Program-made: the position numbers and the translations under genes | Notes under the pieces: model-generated | The model's input: only the letters and a program-made list of their open reading frames with translations | The model's database searches: none | What the model was told of the DNA's origin: nothing | DNA from: JABMMZ01 sp964438995 | Lineage (GTDB): Bacteria > Bacteroidota > Bacteroidia > NS11-12g > UBA955 | Assembly (NCBI GenBank): GCA_964438995.1 | Contig: CAYTMQ010000002.1 | Location: 303,515-367,514, forward strand | Reading direction: 5' to 3' | DNA length: 64,000 bases | Shown here: in pieces, positions 19,127 to 28,131 of the stretch | Layout of the letters: each line of letters opens with the position of its first letter | Position numbering within the stretch: position 1 is the stretch's first letter

Positions 19127-21337
19127 TTACAGTTTTTTGGCTAAAATTCTGATCCTTTGTTCGTTACCAACTACCCAAATGGTATCCCCTAAATTGAAGG
19201 TAAAATCAGACTCTGGATTAAGTATCCTTTTTCCTTCTCTTTCAACTCCCACAACCAAACCTTGTGTCAATATTCTAATGTTAGATTTTCTAATTGACTG
19301 TCCAATAAAATCAGAATCATGATGCAATATTATACTCAATAATTTTACTTCCGTTTTATCAGGATCAATATTTAATGTGTGACTTTCTTCAAGGGCATGT
19401 GAAAAATTCTTCAATTGCTCGTCAGTTCCAATGACAAAAATCACATCATTTGGAAAGAGAATTTCTGTGCGATTTGGCACGTGTATGTTTTGATTGCCTC
19501 TGCTAATTTTTGCGATGTTGACACCAAATCTTTCTCTAATTTGAGATTCCTCTAATGATTTCCCGATAAACACAGATTGAGCATCTATGGTTAAACTGGC
19601 CATGTGCGCGTCCCATGGAGACAAAGGATGATTCAACTCTCTATTTTTGTTTTCTCTTTCATTTAGATTGCTGATAAACCGTTTTTCAATCTTACTATAA
19701 AAACGTTTGATGTTTTTAGCAAACAAAATAAATAAGGCTATTGCACCCAAAACCCCAATCAGAGCAACTGTTGGAGAAAACAATCTATCGAATAAAAATC
19801 CAAGATATAATATGGCCAAAATAACCCTCGAAAACATCAAGGTTAAAAGTGGTCGGCGCTTACTTTGGTCAGCCCATACCGTGGCATACAATTCTTTATC
19901 CGTTCTTCTAAATGCCAATGCCCACAAAAAAGGTGCAATCACAATCAATGAAATGGCAATATCAACCCATTTACCAAATTTATATTTTGCAACCAAAGGA
20001 TAGATGTATCCGGTGCTTAAAACAATTACAGTGATAATGATAACCGAATTGATAAGAATTGATACCATTTGATGCTTAAGCAACAATTTAAAGTCGCTTT
20101 CATTTCTTGTCTTATCAGTTTGAGCACTGTAATTTTCGAGAGAGTTCAACCACTTCTTTGGTAATTTCTTTACCAATACATTATAAGCAGGTTCAGAGAG
20201 ACGCATCATGTAAGGCGTCGTAAATGTTGTGATAACAGACACTGCCACTGCGATTGGATACAAATAGTCTTCGGTCACTTTCAAACTAATACCCAAACCA
20301 GCAATGATAAATGAGAACTCTCCAATTTGCGACAAACTCATACCTGTTTGAACTGATGTTTTTAAGTTTTGTCCAGACAATAAGGCCCCACTCGCGGCAA
20401 ACAAAGGTTTACCTATTAATAAAACCAAAGTGGCACACACAATTGGCAAATAGTATTTTGCTATCATGTCAAGATTTAATAGCATCCCAACTGAGACAAA
20501 AAATATCGCTCCGAATAAGTTTTTTAATGGAGCTATGAGGTGTTCTATCTTTTCAGCTTTAGTTGTCTCTGCTAAAATAGAACCCATCACAAAGGCACCT
20601 AATGCGGGAGAAAAGCCAACAAGCGTTGCCAAATACACCATTAGAAAACACAATGCCAATGAAATAATTAAGAGTGACTCTTCGCTGAGCATTGGCTTAA
20701 TTCTTCGAAAGAAATTTGGCAAAAAGAAAATTCCAGAAACAAACCAAAGCACCAAAAAGAAAATCAATTTGCCTATAGAAAACAACATTTCTGTACCTTG
20801 AAAGGACACACTAACTGCCACAGATGACAACAACACCATTAAAACTACAGCTACTAAATCTTCAACAATTAGGGCACCAGTGACTATCTGAGCAAATTTT
20901 GTGGTTTTTAAATCCAGTTCGTCATAAGCTCTAATGATGATGGTTGTTGAGGCTATGGCCAGAATGCCTCCTAAAAACAAACTATTCAAGCCATCCCATC
21001 CCAATATCTTACCCAACATATACCCTGAAAGCATTGTGAGCAACACCCCAGACACTGCAGTAAGTACAGCAACCCCTCCTACCTTTAACAACTTTTTAAA
21101 ACTGAATTCAAGACCAAGACTAAACAACAGAAATATAACACCAATTTCTCCTAGAGTTCTAATATTATCTGCATCTAAAATTGTTGGAAACAAATTGAAA
21201 TTTGGTCCTACCAATAAGCCTGCAATGATATACCCAAGTACGATGGGCTGTTTCAGTTTTTTAAAAACAAGAATTGTCACTGCGGCTGATACAAGTATCA
21301 GAGACAAATCCAATATAAGTGCTGGAACATGAACCAT
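19127..21337 (-). CDS. CPA2-family cation:proton antiporter with two RCK_C domains
   Basis: 736 residues. The first 390 form a Na+/H+ exchanger domain of about 12 membrane helices, with motifs such as GYIIAGLLVGP, LGEIGVIFLLFSLGLEFS and ALGAFVMGSILAE. Two or more further hydrophobic segments (about 430-545) follow. The C-terminus holds two TrkA_C/RCK_C-like domains (about 585-655 and 660-735). There is no Rossmann RCK_N (TrkA_N) domain between membrane part and RCK_C, unlike KefB/KefC. The protein should exchange K+ or Na+ for H+ across the inner membrane, gated by a small ligand bound to the RCK_C pair. It is a single gene. Confidence 0.9.
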   Translation of the reverse strand: MVHVPALILDLSLILVSAAVTILVFKKLKQPIVLGYIIAGLLVGPNFNLFPTILDADNIRTLGEIGVIFLLFSLGLEFSFKKLLKVGGVAVLTAVSGVLLTMLSGYMLGKILGWDGLNSLFLGGILAIASTTIIIRAYDELDLKTTKFAQIVTGALIVEDLVAVVLMVLLSSVAVSVSFQGTEMLFSIGKLIFFLVLWFVSGIFFLPNFFRRIKPMLSEESLLIISLALCFLMVYLATLVGFSPALGAFVMGSILAETTKAEKIEHLIAPLKNLFGAIFFVSVGMLLNLDMIAKYYLPIVCATLVLLIGKPLFAASGALLSGQNLKTSVQTGMSLSQIGEFSFIIAGLGISLKVTEDYLYPIAVAVSVITTFTTPYMMRLSEPAYNVLVKKLPKKWLNSLENYSAQTDKTRNESDFKLLLKHQMVSILINSVIIITVIVLSTGYIYPLVAKYKFGKWVDIAISLIVIAPFLWALAFRRTDKELYATVWADQSKRRPLLTLMFSRVILAILYLGFLFDRLFSPTVALIGVLGAIALFILFAKNIKRFYSKIEKRFISNLNERENKNRELNHPLSPWDAHMASLTIDAQSVFIGKSLEESQIRERFGVNIAKISRGNQNIHVPNRTEILFPNDVIFVIGTDEQLKNFSHALEESHTLNIDPDKTEVKLLSIILHHDSDFIGQSIRKSNIRILTQGLVVGVEREGKRILNPESDFTFNLGDTIWVVGNEQRIRILAKKL

Positions 21338-21442
21338 TAAGTACCTGCAAAATACAAAAAATATTAAGTTCTAAAAAACATACAATTTTAAAATCTTAAA
21401 GTATTATCCACATTTTAGAATGAGCATAACATTAAAATAATT

Positions 21443-21471
21443 TTGAAATTAGAAAAATATCCTTAACTTTG
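21443..21471 (+). promoter_or_regulatory. Probable promoter of di-haem peroxidase operon
   Basis: TTG at 21443-21445, an 18-nt spacer and TAACTTTG at 21464-21471. The spacer is one short of the usual 19-21. The leader would be about 62 nt. Confidence 0.5.
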
Positions 21472-21537
21472 ATATTAAGTTGACTTCTAAAAAAAAGAAG
21501 AAACCCAAAAAAACAATAAACGTAAAATCAAACCTCT

Positions 21538-22614
21538 ATGAAAAAATTCGTATTTTCTATTTCATTACTTGTACTGGTTATCGGTTGTACTAGAATGCTT
21601 CCTGAACAACCAAATGTTAGTGATATACAACTAAATTTACCTGAAACACCTTACGAATACAACTACATCAATACGCCTAATGGAAAAGTAGCTGTATTAT
21701 ACGAAGATTCATCTTTAATCAACAACAATAAAGCGACCATAGGTCGTGTTTTATTTTATGATAAAGCTTTGTCATTCAACAATTCTACTGCTTGTGCAAG
21801 TTGTCATATCCAGGGCAATGGCTTCTCAGACTTGAATCAGTTCAGCGTTGGATTTGAAGGTAAAACCACAAAAAGAAACTCAATGCCGATTAGCAATTTG
21901 TTTGATAATAGACATACAGGTTATTTTTGGGATACCAGAGAAAGCAAAATTGAACAAATGGTGTTTGCACCAATTCAAGACCATATAGAAATGGGTTTCT
22001 CTCAAATCAATGTGATTACTGAAAAACTCAACAACTTAAAATACTATAAGAATTTGTTCAAAACAACTTATGGTGATGAAACCATCAGTACCGATAGAAT
22101 GAGAGAATGTTTGAGTCAGTTTTTATATTCTATTGTCAATAAAAACACCAAGTTTGATCAAGGATTAAGAACCAACTTCAGCAATTTCAGTCCGAATGAA
22201 ACAAGAGGTATGGAATTGTTCAAACTATTGGAGTGCAACAGTTGCCACTTCTTAGATGCTAAGTTTTCTCCAGAAGGCGCAAAAAGAGAAAAATTTGCCA
22301 ACGTTGGTCTTGATGCAGAAAACATAGACCCAGGTAAAGATGGATTGTACAGAATTCCTGACCTTAGAAATATTGCTTTAACAGCTCCATACATGCACGA
22401 TGGTAGATTCAATTCTCTATCAGATGTTATCAATCATTATGGCAGTGGTATTCAGAAAAACCCTAATTTGAGTGACGAATTAAAAGAGAAGAAAACCAAT
22501 TTGATTGACTCATATTACGGCACCAAAAGAGCTGATATAATTGCCTTCTTAAACACATTAACAGACCAAGTAACGACTAAAGACGCGAAATACTCAAACC
22601 CATTTGAGAATTAA
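21538..22614 (+). CDS. Di-haem cytochrome c peroxidase / MauG-family lipoprotein
   Basis: 358 residues. An N-terminal lipobox (LVIGC) predicts a lipoprotein. Two haem c motifs are present: CASCH (about residue 85) and CNSCH (about 232), as expected for a bacterial di-haem peroxidase. TAPYMHDGRFNSLSDVINHYGSG is the conserved C-terminal stretch of the family. It should reduce H2O2 in the periplasm or oxidise a partner protein as MauG does. The next gene overlaps its end by 11 nt, and a third follows 11 nt later, so the operon couples this haem protein to two barrel-like proteins. Confidence 0.92.
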   Translation: MKKFVFSISLLVLVIGCTRMLPEQPNVSDIQLNLPETPYEYNYINTPNGKVAVLYEDSSLINNNKATIGRVLFYDKALSFNNSTACASCHIQGNGFSDLNQFSVGFEGKTTKRNSMPISNLFDNRHTGYFWDTRESKIEQMVFAPIQDHIEMGFSQINVITEKLNNLKYYKNLFKTTYGDETISTDRMRECLSQFLYSIVNKNTKFDQGLRTNFSNFSPNETRGMELFKLLECNSCHFLDAKFSPEGAKREKFANVGLDAENIDPGKDGLYRIPDLRNIALTAPYMHDGRFNSLSDVINHYGSGIQKNPNLSDELKEKKTNLIDSYYGTKRADIIAFLNTLTDQVTTKDAKYSNPFEN

Positions 22615-23266
22615 ACATTCTTTTTCGGTAATCACCATTTTTATCCTCTCACTTTCTTCACTTTTAGCTGAAGTAAAGGACAGTGGTATAGCCAAACCAA
22701 TTGGATTAAGATTATTAGGGTCGTTTAATCCTTTGTATCAATCAGAATTTAAGAATAATCCATCAATGGCTTTGTATTCTAAAGCATATTATGAATTGCA
22801 ATATTCTAGAAAAAAACATTGTATTGGATTTGGCTATTTTAAAAATCAACCTGCTACGGTAAGCTATATCAACAACATAAAAATCACACAGGATATTTTA
22901 ACGCAATCTTTAAGTGCGTCTTACACCTATAAAGTTTTTGATAAACATCATATCGATATCTATGCTGGTTTAAATTACAGCTTCTATCAAGTCGACTCAC
23001 TCAACATTGCATACAGTTCTATAGAAAATCAAACAGAAAGAGGTTTAAGAACTATCAATAGTTACGGCGCTACAATAAGAACTACTTACAACTTTAATCG
23101 ATTTATAGGTTTGACATTAGAAACACCTATTTCATTTATCAATGTCGATTATCAGTACAAGAAAGACTATCCATTGACACCTAGTTTAAACAGTCAAAGA
23201 TCTGATAAATTCAAAACCATGCGGTTTATTATTCCATCTAATATCTATCTTAGAATAAGTATATAA
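22604..23266 (+). CDS. Outer-membrane beta-barrel-like protein
   Basis: 220 residues from TTG 22604, overlapping the peroxidase gene by 11 nt. A signal peptide (about 1-22, ending SLLAE) is followed by alternating hydrophobic/aromatic strands (LQYSRKKHCIGFGYF, SLSASYTYKVFDKHHIDIYAGLNYSFY, ATIRTTYNFNRFIGLTLETPI) of the kind seen in small outer-membrane barrels. No specific family is recognised. Overlap with the peroxidase gene implies translational coupling and a linked role. Confidence 0.7.
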   Translation: MRIKHSFSVITIFILSLSSLLAEVKDSGIAKPIGLRLLGSFNPLYQSEFKNNPSMALYSKAYYELQYSRKKHCIGFGYFKNQPATVSYINNIKITQDILTQSLSASYTYKVFDKHHIDIYAGLNYSFYQVDSLNIAYSSIENQTERGLRTINSYGATIRTTYNFNRFIGLTLETPISFINVDYQYKKDYPLTPSLNSQRSDKFKTMRFIIPSNIYLRISI

Positions 23267-23277
23267 AATTTAAAAAT

Positions 23278-23973
23278 ATGAAAAAAAATGTATTTACAAT
23301 TCTAGCATTCGCAATATGTCTGAATGCATTTTCAGAAGAAACAACAGAGGTATTTAAACCAGTGAGAGGTGTCTATACAACACAAGTTGGATTGAACATT
23401 GGCACAGGTACAAATTTACGTTCATTTGGCTTAAATGGAAGATATTTTATCAATTCAAAAATGGCTTGTAGAGCTACATACTCTTTAACGGCTAACAATA
23501 CATTTAAAAAGGTAAATCAATTTCCAGATGGCACGGGAGTAGAAGGCACATACAGCCAGAAAACCAATACCAACTTCCTATTTCTTGGTGTAGAGAAACA
23601 TTTCAAGGGTAGCAAAAGATTTTCACCATTTGTTGGACTTGAATTAGGCGTAGGAAAATCTTCTAACAAAGAAAAAGGAGAAAACAGCAATGGATGGCAG
23701 TTTGTAGGCAGTTATTCTAGAGAATCTGTCAATCAGCAGAATTTGATGAGGGCTACTACTTTTTTAGGATTTGATTATTATATCACAAATGCTATTTATT
23801 TAGGTGTTGAATACCAATTTTTGAGATACGATTTTACCCAAACGTCTAAAAATGAACAAACAGTAACTCAAAACAATATTACAACGACCACAAGAGGTTC
23901 TAATGACACAGTATCTGCTTTTAGCAGCAATAATGCCACCACCTCTATTCGTTTGGGTTGGAAAATTAATTAG
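23278..23973 (+). CDS. Outer-membrane beta-barrel protein
   Basis: 231 residues with a clear signal peptide (MKKNVFTILAFAICLNAFSEE) and barrel-like strands typical of the OmpA-like/OMP_b-brl group: GVYTTQVGLNIGTGTNLRSFGLNGRYF, FLFLGVEKHF, FSPFVGLELGVGKS, AIYLGVEYQF, and a final TTSIRLGWKIN. It ends the peroxidase operon, 11 nt after the previous gene. Function unknown. Confidence 0.75.
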   Translation: MKKNVFTILAFAICLNAFSEETTEVFKPVRGVYTTQVGLNIGTGTNLRSFGLNGRYFINSKMACRATYSLTANNTFKKVNQFPDGTGVEGTYSQKTNTNFLFLGVEKHFKGSKRFSPFVGLELGVGKSSNKEKGENSNGWQFVGSYSRESVNQQNLMRATTFLGFDYYITNAIYLGVEYQFLRYDFTQTSKNEQTVTQNNITTTTRGSNDTVSAFSSNNATTSIRLGWKIN

Positions 23974-24179
23974 AAACAAAAGTCACATAGTACCACTAAC
24001 CTTTACGCAAGTAGATTACGCAGTATAAGAAAAACGCATCCTTTAAAATTTGATAAATGATGGTATAATTTGAAATTCGATTATCAAAATCGCAGTCAAA
24101 ACATCACATGAATCAAATGATATCTTAAAAGAAAATGACTAAAGAAAATGAAATGAAGGATTGGAAACTTGTTAAAGAG

Positions 24180-24258
<79 letters not shown>

Positions 24259-24289
24259 CTTGAAAAAGCGAGTGCAAAAGTACGCTAAA

Positions 24290-24326
24290 AAAAAATCCCC
24301 GACAAATAAAATGTCGGGGATTTTTT
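24290..24326 (-). terminator. Intrinsic terminator after T9SS gene
   Basis: The stem ATCCCCGACA / TGTCGGGGAT has a loop of 7 and A/T runs on both sides. It lies just downstream of the minus-strand gene ending at 24345, separating it from tRNA-Arg. Confidence 0.9.
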
Positions 24327-24344
24327 GAATACTTTAAATTTCGA

Positions 24345-25640
24345 TTATTCGATAGTCAATTTAGAGATTGTGTTTACGCCATCAGCTTTTACACTAACTA
24401 CATACAATCCTTTAGTTAAACCATCAACGTTGATGTTGATCTCGTTAGAACCATTGATCAAGTTGTGAGCCATTGTCTTAACAACTTTACCAGTGATGTC
24501 TGTAACAGTTACTTCAGCAAGTGTGCTAACAGATGAATTCAATTCTACGATAACATCGCCACCAGTAGCTGGGTTAGGGTAGATATTGTTGATGGTAGCA
24601 TTGCTCAATGAGTTAACTGAAATATTTGGACTAGACACTTTGAACTCAATTACTGGGAACAAGTGTGAAGTAGTATAGAATGCTGGGTAGAAGTAATCGG
24701 TTACTGGAGAACCAATTTTGTATCTTTGTCTTGGTTCTGCAACGATACCATGGTTGTAAATTCTGCTTCCGCTAACTGCAGGTACTGTAGCGTTTTCTAC
24801 GAACATTGAAGGGTCGTAGTAACCTAATAAACGGAAAGTGTTTACTTTGTTTGCACCTTTTTCATTGGTTACAAAGTTAGCAACAGTATCAAATGGCAAG
24901 CCATGGTTGTAACCTTTGTATCCTGGTATGTAAGAAATTGAAGTACCAAAATAGTTTGCACCATTTGCGCTTCCAGCAATTGTTTTACCAACAGCTATCA
25001 TACGCTCTTGAGCAGTTGATGATGTATCATCTTTAGTCAATAAGATGGTGTAAACATTGGTTCCTGTACCAGATGCTCTAAATCTATCAGTAGTGTAATC
25101 TACTGCACCAGCATAAATAGTTGTAAAACCTCTGCTGATACTGTTTCTATCAAATGTAGTAACAATGATGGTATCAACAACGTTATCGTCTGTGTTAAAA
25201 CGTCTGTAGAAGAAAGTAAATCTCAATGAATCTACTGTATAGTTTGAGAATCTAGTAGTTTTGAATGGAGAACCATCGTAAATATCACTTCTTGGGTCAA
25301 ATACTAAACCCACTGAATTGATGTTGGTTTCGAAAGTAACATCACCAGACTGACCTTGGTATGTGAATAAAGCGTTGGTGTCAGGGAATAAAGTAGTGTA
25401 GCTATAACCTGAAGTAGCACCGCCATTGAAGTTTCTGATGGTTTCAGATGGAGTGAACCACTCTGGACCAGCAGCTGTTCTCTTAGAAGAGTTATTACCA
25501 GATTTTTCTCTGATTAAAACTTTTTCGTCTTTAACTGTTTGCTTTGGAGCGTCCTTCTTCTTTGGAGCAGGAACTTGTGCAGATAACATTAAACCTCCAC
25601 TGTAGAAAAGTGTCAAGGCAATTGTAAGTAATTTTTTCAT
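24345..25640 (-). CDS. Secreted protein with T9SS type A sorting domain
   Basis: 431 residues. Signal peptide MKKLLTIALTLFYSGGLMLSAQ, a basic Lys-rich linker (about 25-60), a beta-rich middle of no recognised family (about 60-345), and a type A sorting domain at the end (NNIYPNPATGGDVIVELNSS, ITGKVVKTMAHNL, GLYVVSVKADG). It should be exported by T9SS. A -7-like TAATTTTG (minus, 25682-25689) precedes it by about 40 nt, without a well-placed -33. A strong terminator follows. Confidence 0.85.
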   Translation of the reverse strand: MKKLLTIALTLFYSGGLMLSAQVPAPKKKDAPKQTVKDEKVLIREKSGNNSSKRTAAGPEWFTPSETIRNFNGGATSGYSYTTLFPDTNALFTYQGQSGDVTFETNINSVGLVFDPRSDIYDGSPFKTTRFSNYTVDSLRFTFFYRRFNTDDNVVDTIIVTTFDRNSISRGFTTIYAGAVDYTTDRFRASGTGTNVYTILLTKDDTSSTAQERMIAVGKTIAGSANGANYFGTSISYIPGYKGYNHGLPFDTVANFVTNEKGANKVNTFRLLGYYDPSMFVENATVPAVSGSRIYNHGIVAEPRQRYKIGSPVTDYFYPAFYTTSHLFPVIEFKVSSPNISVNSLSNATINNIYPNPATGGDVIVELNSSVSTLAEVTVTDITGKVVKTMAHNLINGSNEININVDGLTKGLYVVSVKADGVNTISKLTIE

Positions 25641-25772
25641 AATGAATTTGTAAAAATAAATATTCTAATAAATTTAGACGTCAAAATTAATAACAACGCT
25701 GCAATGAATTGTAAAAAATTGCGTAAAAAATCCAATTAGCCTGTAAGTACTTAATTATTAGATTATTAAAAA

Positions 25773-26459
25773 TCAAATGTCGCCTAAAACCGGTCTTATC
25801 AAAAGCTCCTCAAACACACAATTTTCTTTGCTCATCCAAGCCAAATACACCGCATCTGCAATATTAGATGGTTTGATAAATCTACTTTCTGGTAAATCAG
25901 TGCCATTCCAACTCTCTGTTTTTGTGGCTCCAGGCAATACTGAACTAACCGCGATTTCTCTCGTCATAAGCTCTTGTCTCAATACTTTTGAAAACCCCAA
26001 CATGGCATGCTTACTGATACAATATGAACCGCCATTGATGTACGGCACTATACTGGCTGTAGAACACATATTGAAAATATACCCACCCTTCCCCATTGCT
26101 GGCAAAACAGCTCTGGTTGTATGATAGGCTGAGCCAATGTTCAATTGCATCTGCGACTCAAAAACACCTTCAGCTTCTTCACTTATTTTTCCCGGTAGAA
26201 ACGTACCAGCATTGTTCACCAAAACATCAATTTTAGGATGCTTAGAAAGGATTTCAAAGCATGTCTTTTGAATGGCTTCAGATTGTTTCAAATCCAAAAA
26301 AAACATCTCTAATTGTTCTCCAAATTGATTTTTAAGATTTTGAGCATCCCCAAGGGTTCTAGAAAGGGTTATTACCTTAAAGCCATTGTTCAAAAACTTT
26401 TCAGCAATTGCCAAACCAATGCCTTTTGAACCTCCAGTAATTATTGCCACTTTTTGCAT
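25773..26459 (-). CDS. Short-chain dehydrogenase/reductase
   Basis: 228 residues, classical SDR. Cofactor motif TGGSKGIG at 8-15, NNAG (about 85), catalytic Ser (NMCSTASI) and the YCISK Tyr/Lys pair. The Arg in LSRT after beta-2 suggests NADPH preference. The substrate is unknown. The gene is divergent from the Mla-type ABC genes, and its ATG is only 4 nt after a full promoter, so its mRNA is probably leaderless. Confidence 0.9.
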   Translation of the reverse strand: MQKVAIITGGSKGIGLAIAEKFLNNGFKVITLSRTLGDAQNLKNQFGEQLEMFFLDLKQSEAIQKTCFEILSKHPKIDVLVNNAGTFLPGKISEEAEGVFESQMQLNIGSAYHTTRAVLPAMGKGGYIFNMCSTASIVPYINGGSYCISKHAMLGFSKVLRQELMTREIAVSSVLPGATKTESWNGTDLPESRFIKPSNIADAVYLAWMSKENCVFEELLIRPVLGDI

Positions 26460-26463
26460 GGTT

Positions 26464-26494
26464 CAAACCTACATTAAATTAAACAAACATTCAA
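26464..26494 (-). promoter_or_regulatory. Promoter of SDR gene (leaderless)
   Basis: The minus strand has TTG (26492-26494), a 20-nt spacer and TAGGTTTG (26464-26471). ATG 26459 follows after 4 nt. Confidence 0.65.
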
Positions 26495-26535
26495 ATGTAT
26501 TGGACATTGTTGGTAAGCTATTGATCGAACTGAAC

Positions 26536-26557
26536 ACACCAAATACTATTTTGGTGT
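26536..26557. promoter_or_regulatory. Inverted repeat upstream of ABC permease gene
   Basis: ACACCAAA and TTTGGTGT form a perfect 8-bp inverted repeat with a 6-nt loop, 24 nt before ATG 26581. It is either an operator or a leader hairpin. Confidence 0.4.
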
Positions 26558-26580
26558 ATCTTTACACCCGATTTTATTGA

Positions 26581-27324
26581 ATGAATCTTAGATTTTTTTA
26601 CTACTTCGGTCACTATTTGTTGTTTCTGAAAGCCATGTTGGCCAGACCAGAAAAAACACGCATTTTTTTCAAACGTCTTTCCGAAGAGATGTACAAAATT
26701 GGTATAGGTTCATTGCCCATCATAGCGATAACGTCTTTGTTTATTGGAGCTGTTACCACTGTGCAAACTGCCTATCAGTTGGTAAGTGGTTTAATCTCCA
26801 AATCTGTCATCGGAACCATCGTGTCTGACAGCACAATGCTAGAACTCGGTCCTACAATTTCTTGTTTGGTTTTGTCTGGTAAAGTCGGCGCTCATATCGC
26901 TTCAGAAATTGGGAATATGCGCATATCCGAACAAATAGATGCTTTAGATGTTATGGGCATCAATGCGCCAGGTTATTTGGCTTTGCCAAAAATCATCGCT
27001 GGACTTATCATGATTCCCATCCTCAACATTGTCGCAATAACTTTAAGTATTTATGGTGGATATGCTGCTGGTGAGTTATCCGGTATTTTAACCCACGAAG
27101 AGTTTATTTCGGGTGCCAGAAGCACCTTCAAAGGTTTTACCGTCTTCTTCAGCACTGTTAAAGCTTTTACATTTGCTTTCATCATCACTTCTGTTAGTTC
27201 ATATCAAGGTTACTACACATACGGTGGGGCTTTAGGAGTTGGTGAATCTAGTACTAGAGCAGTAGTATACAGTTCGGTTCTTGTGTTGTTTTTTGATTAT
27301 ATCCTAGCAGAAATATTGTTGTAA
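26581..27324 (+). CDS. mlaE: MlaE-family ABC transporter permease
   Basis: 247 residues with about five membrane segments and the MlaE/YrbE pattern: SLPIIAITSLFIGAVTTVQTAYQL, LGPTISCLVLSGKVGAHIASEIGNMRISEQIDALDVMGINAPGYLALPK. In Mla systems this permease and its ATPase move phospholipids between inner and outer membrane. The ATPase gene follows after 1 nt. No MCE-domain (MlaD) gene is adjacent, so that partner must be elsewhere. Confidence 0.9.
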   Translation: MNLRFFYYFGHYLLFLKAMLARPEKTRIFFKRLSEEMYKIGIGSLPIIAITSLFIGAVTTVQTAYQLVSGLISKSVIGTIVSDSTMLELGPTISCLVLSGKVGAHIASEIGNMRISEQIDALDVMGINAPGYLALPKIIAGLIMIPILNIVAITLSIYGGYAAGELSGILTHEEFISGARSTFKGFTVFFSTVKAFTFAFIITSVSSYQGYYTYGGALGVGESSTRAVVYSSVLVLFFDYILAEILL

Positions 27325-27325
27325 G

Positions 27326-28063
27326 ATGATTGAATTAAAAGGTGTAAATAAACAGTTTGTAGACAAACAAGTATTGTTTGATATCAACGCCACTTTTCTT
27401 AAAGGGAAAAACAATTTAATCATTGGTGCAAGCGGCGGTGGAAAAAGCGTTTTGATGAAATGTATGGTAGGATTAGAACGACCAGAAACAGGTTCTATTA
27501 GCTTTGATAATCGAGATATTCTTTTACTGGAAGATCAAGATTTAAGAGATGTAAGAAGAGAAATTGGCATGTTGTTCCAAGGTACTGCCCTATTCGATTC
27601 TTTAACGGTCGAACAAAATGTAGCATTTCCATTACAGATGTTCAGTAAAATGACACCTAAGGAAATCAAAGAACGTGTCAATTTTTGTTTGAAACGCGTA
27701 AACCTCGAAAACATCAACGACAAATACCCCTCTGAGATCAGTGGAGGTATGAAAAAACGTGTTGGTATCGCAAGAGCAATTGCACTTGATATCAAATATT
27801 TGTTCTGTGATGAGCCCAATAGCGGTCTCGACCCAATAACCTCTCGCTTAATTGATGAATTGATTGATGAAATTACTAAAGAATACAACATCACAAACGT
27901 CATCAACAGTCACGATATGAAAACTGTTTTCGATATTGGCGACCACATCATCTTCTTATACAAAGGCAAAAAATGGTGGGAAGGCAATCGCTCAGACCTC
28001 AATCACGCCATCAAAGAAATCAAAGAACTTGGCGATTTCATCAACGCTTCTTACTTCGAATAA
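27326..28063 (+). CDS. mlaF: MlaF-type ABC transporter ATP-binding protein
   Basis: 245 residues. Walker A GASGGGKS (about 37-44), Q-loop in GMLFQGTALFD, signature SGGMKKRVGIARA, Walker B YLFCDEPNSGLDP and switch His in NSHDMK. The sequence resembles Mla/organic-solvent-tolerance ATPases. It energises the MlaE permease encoded immediately upstream. Confidence 0.92.
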   Translation: MIELKGVNKQFVDKQVLFDINATFLKGKNNLIIGASGGGKSVLMKCMVGLERPETGSISFDNRDILLLEDQDLRDVRREIGMLFQGTALFDSLTVEQNVAFPLQMFSKMTPKEIKERVNFCLKRVNLENINDKYPSEISGGMKKRVGIARAIALDIKYLFCDEPNSGLDPITSRLIDELIDEITKEYNITNVINSHDMKTVFDIGDHIIFLYKGKKWWEGNRSDLNHAIKEIKELGDFINASYFE

Positions 28064-28097
28064 TTAACCATATTCGACTATAAGAAACGGTCTTTTT

Positions 28098-28127
28098 TTG
28101 CCCTATTTTTTAAAACACATATATTCG
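28098..28127 (+). promoter_or_regulatory. Promoter of S46 peptidase gene (leaderless)
   Basis: TTG at 28098-28100, a 19-nt spacer and TATATTCG at 28120-28127 (variant TAnnTTCG). ATG 28132 follows after 4 nt. Confidence 0.6.
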
Positions 28128-28131
28128 CATC

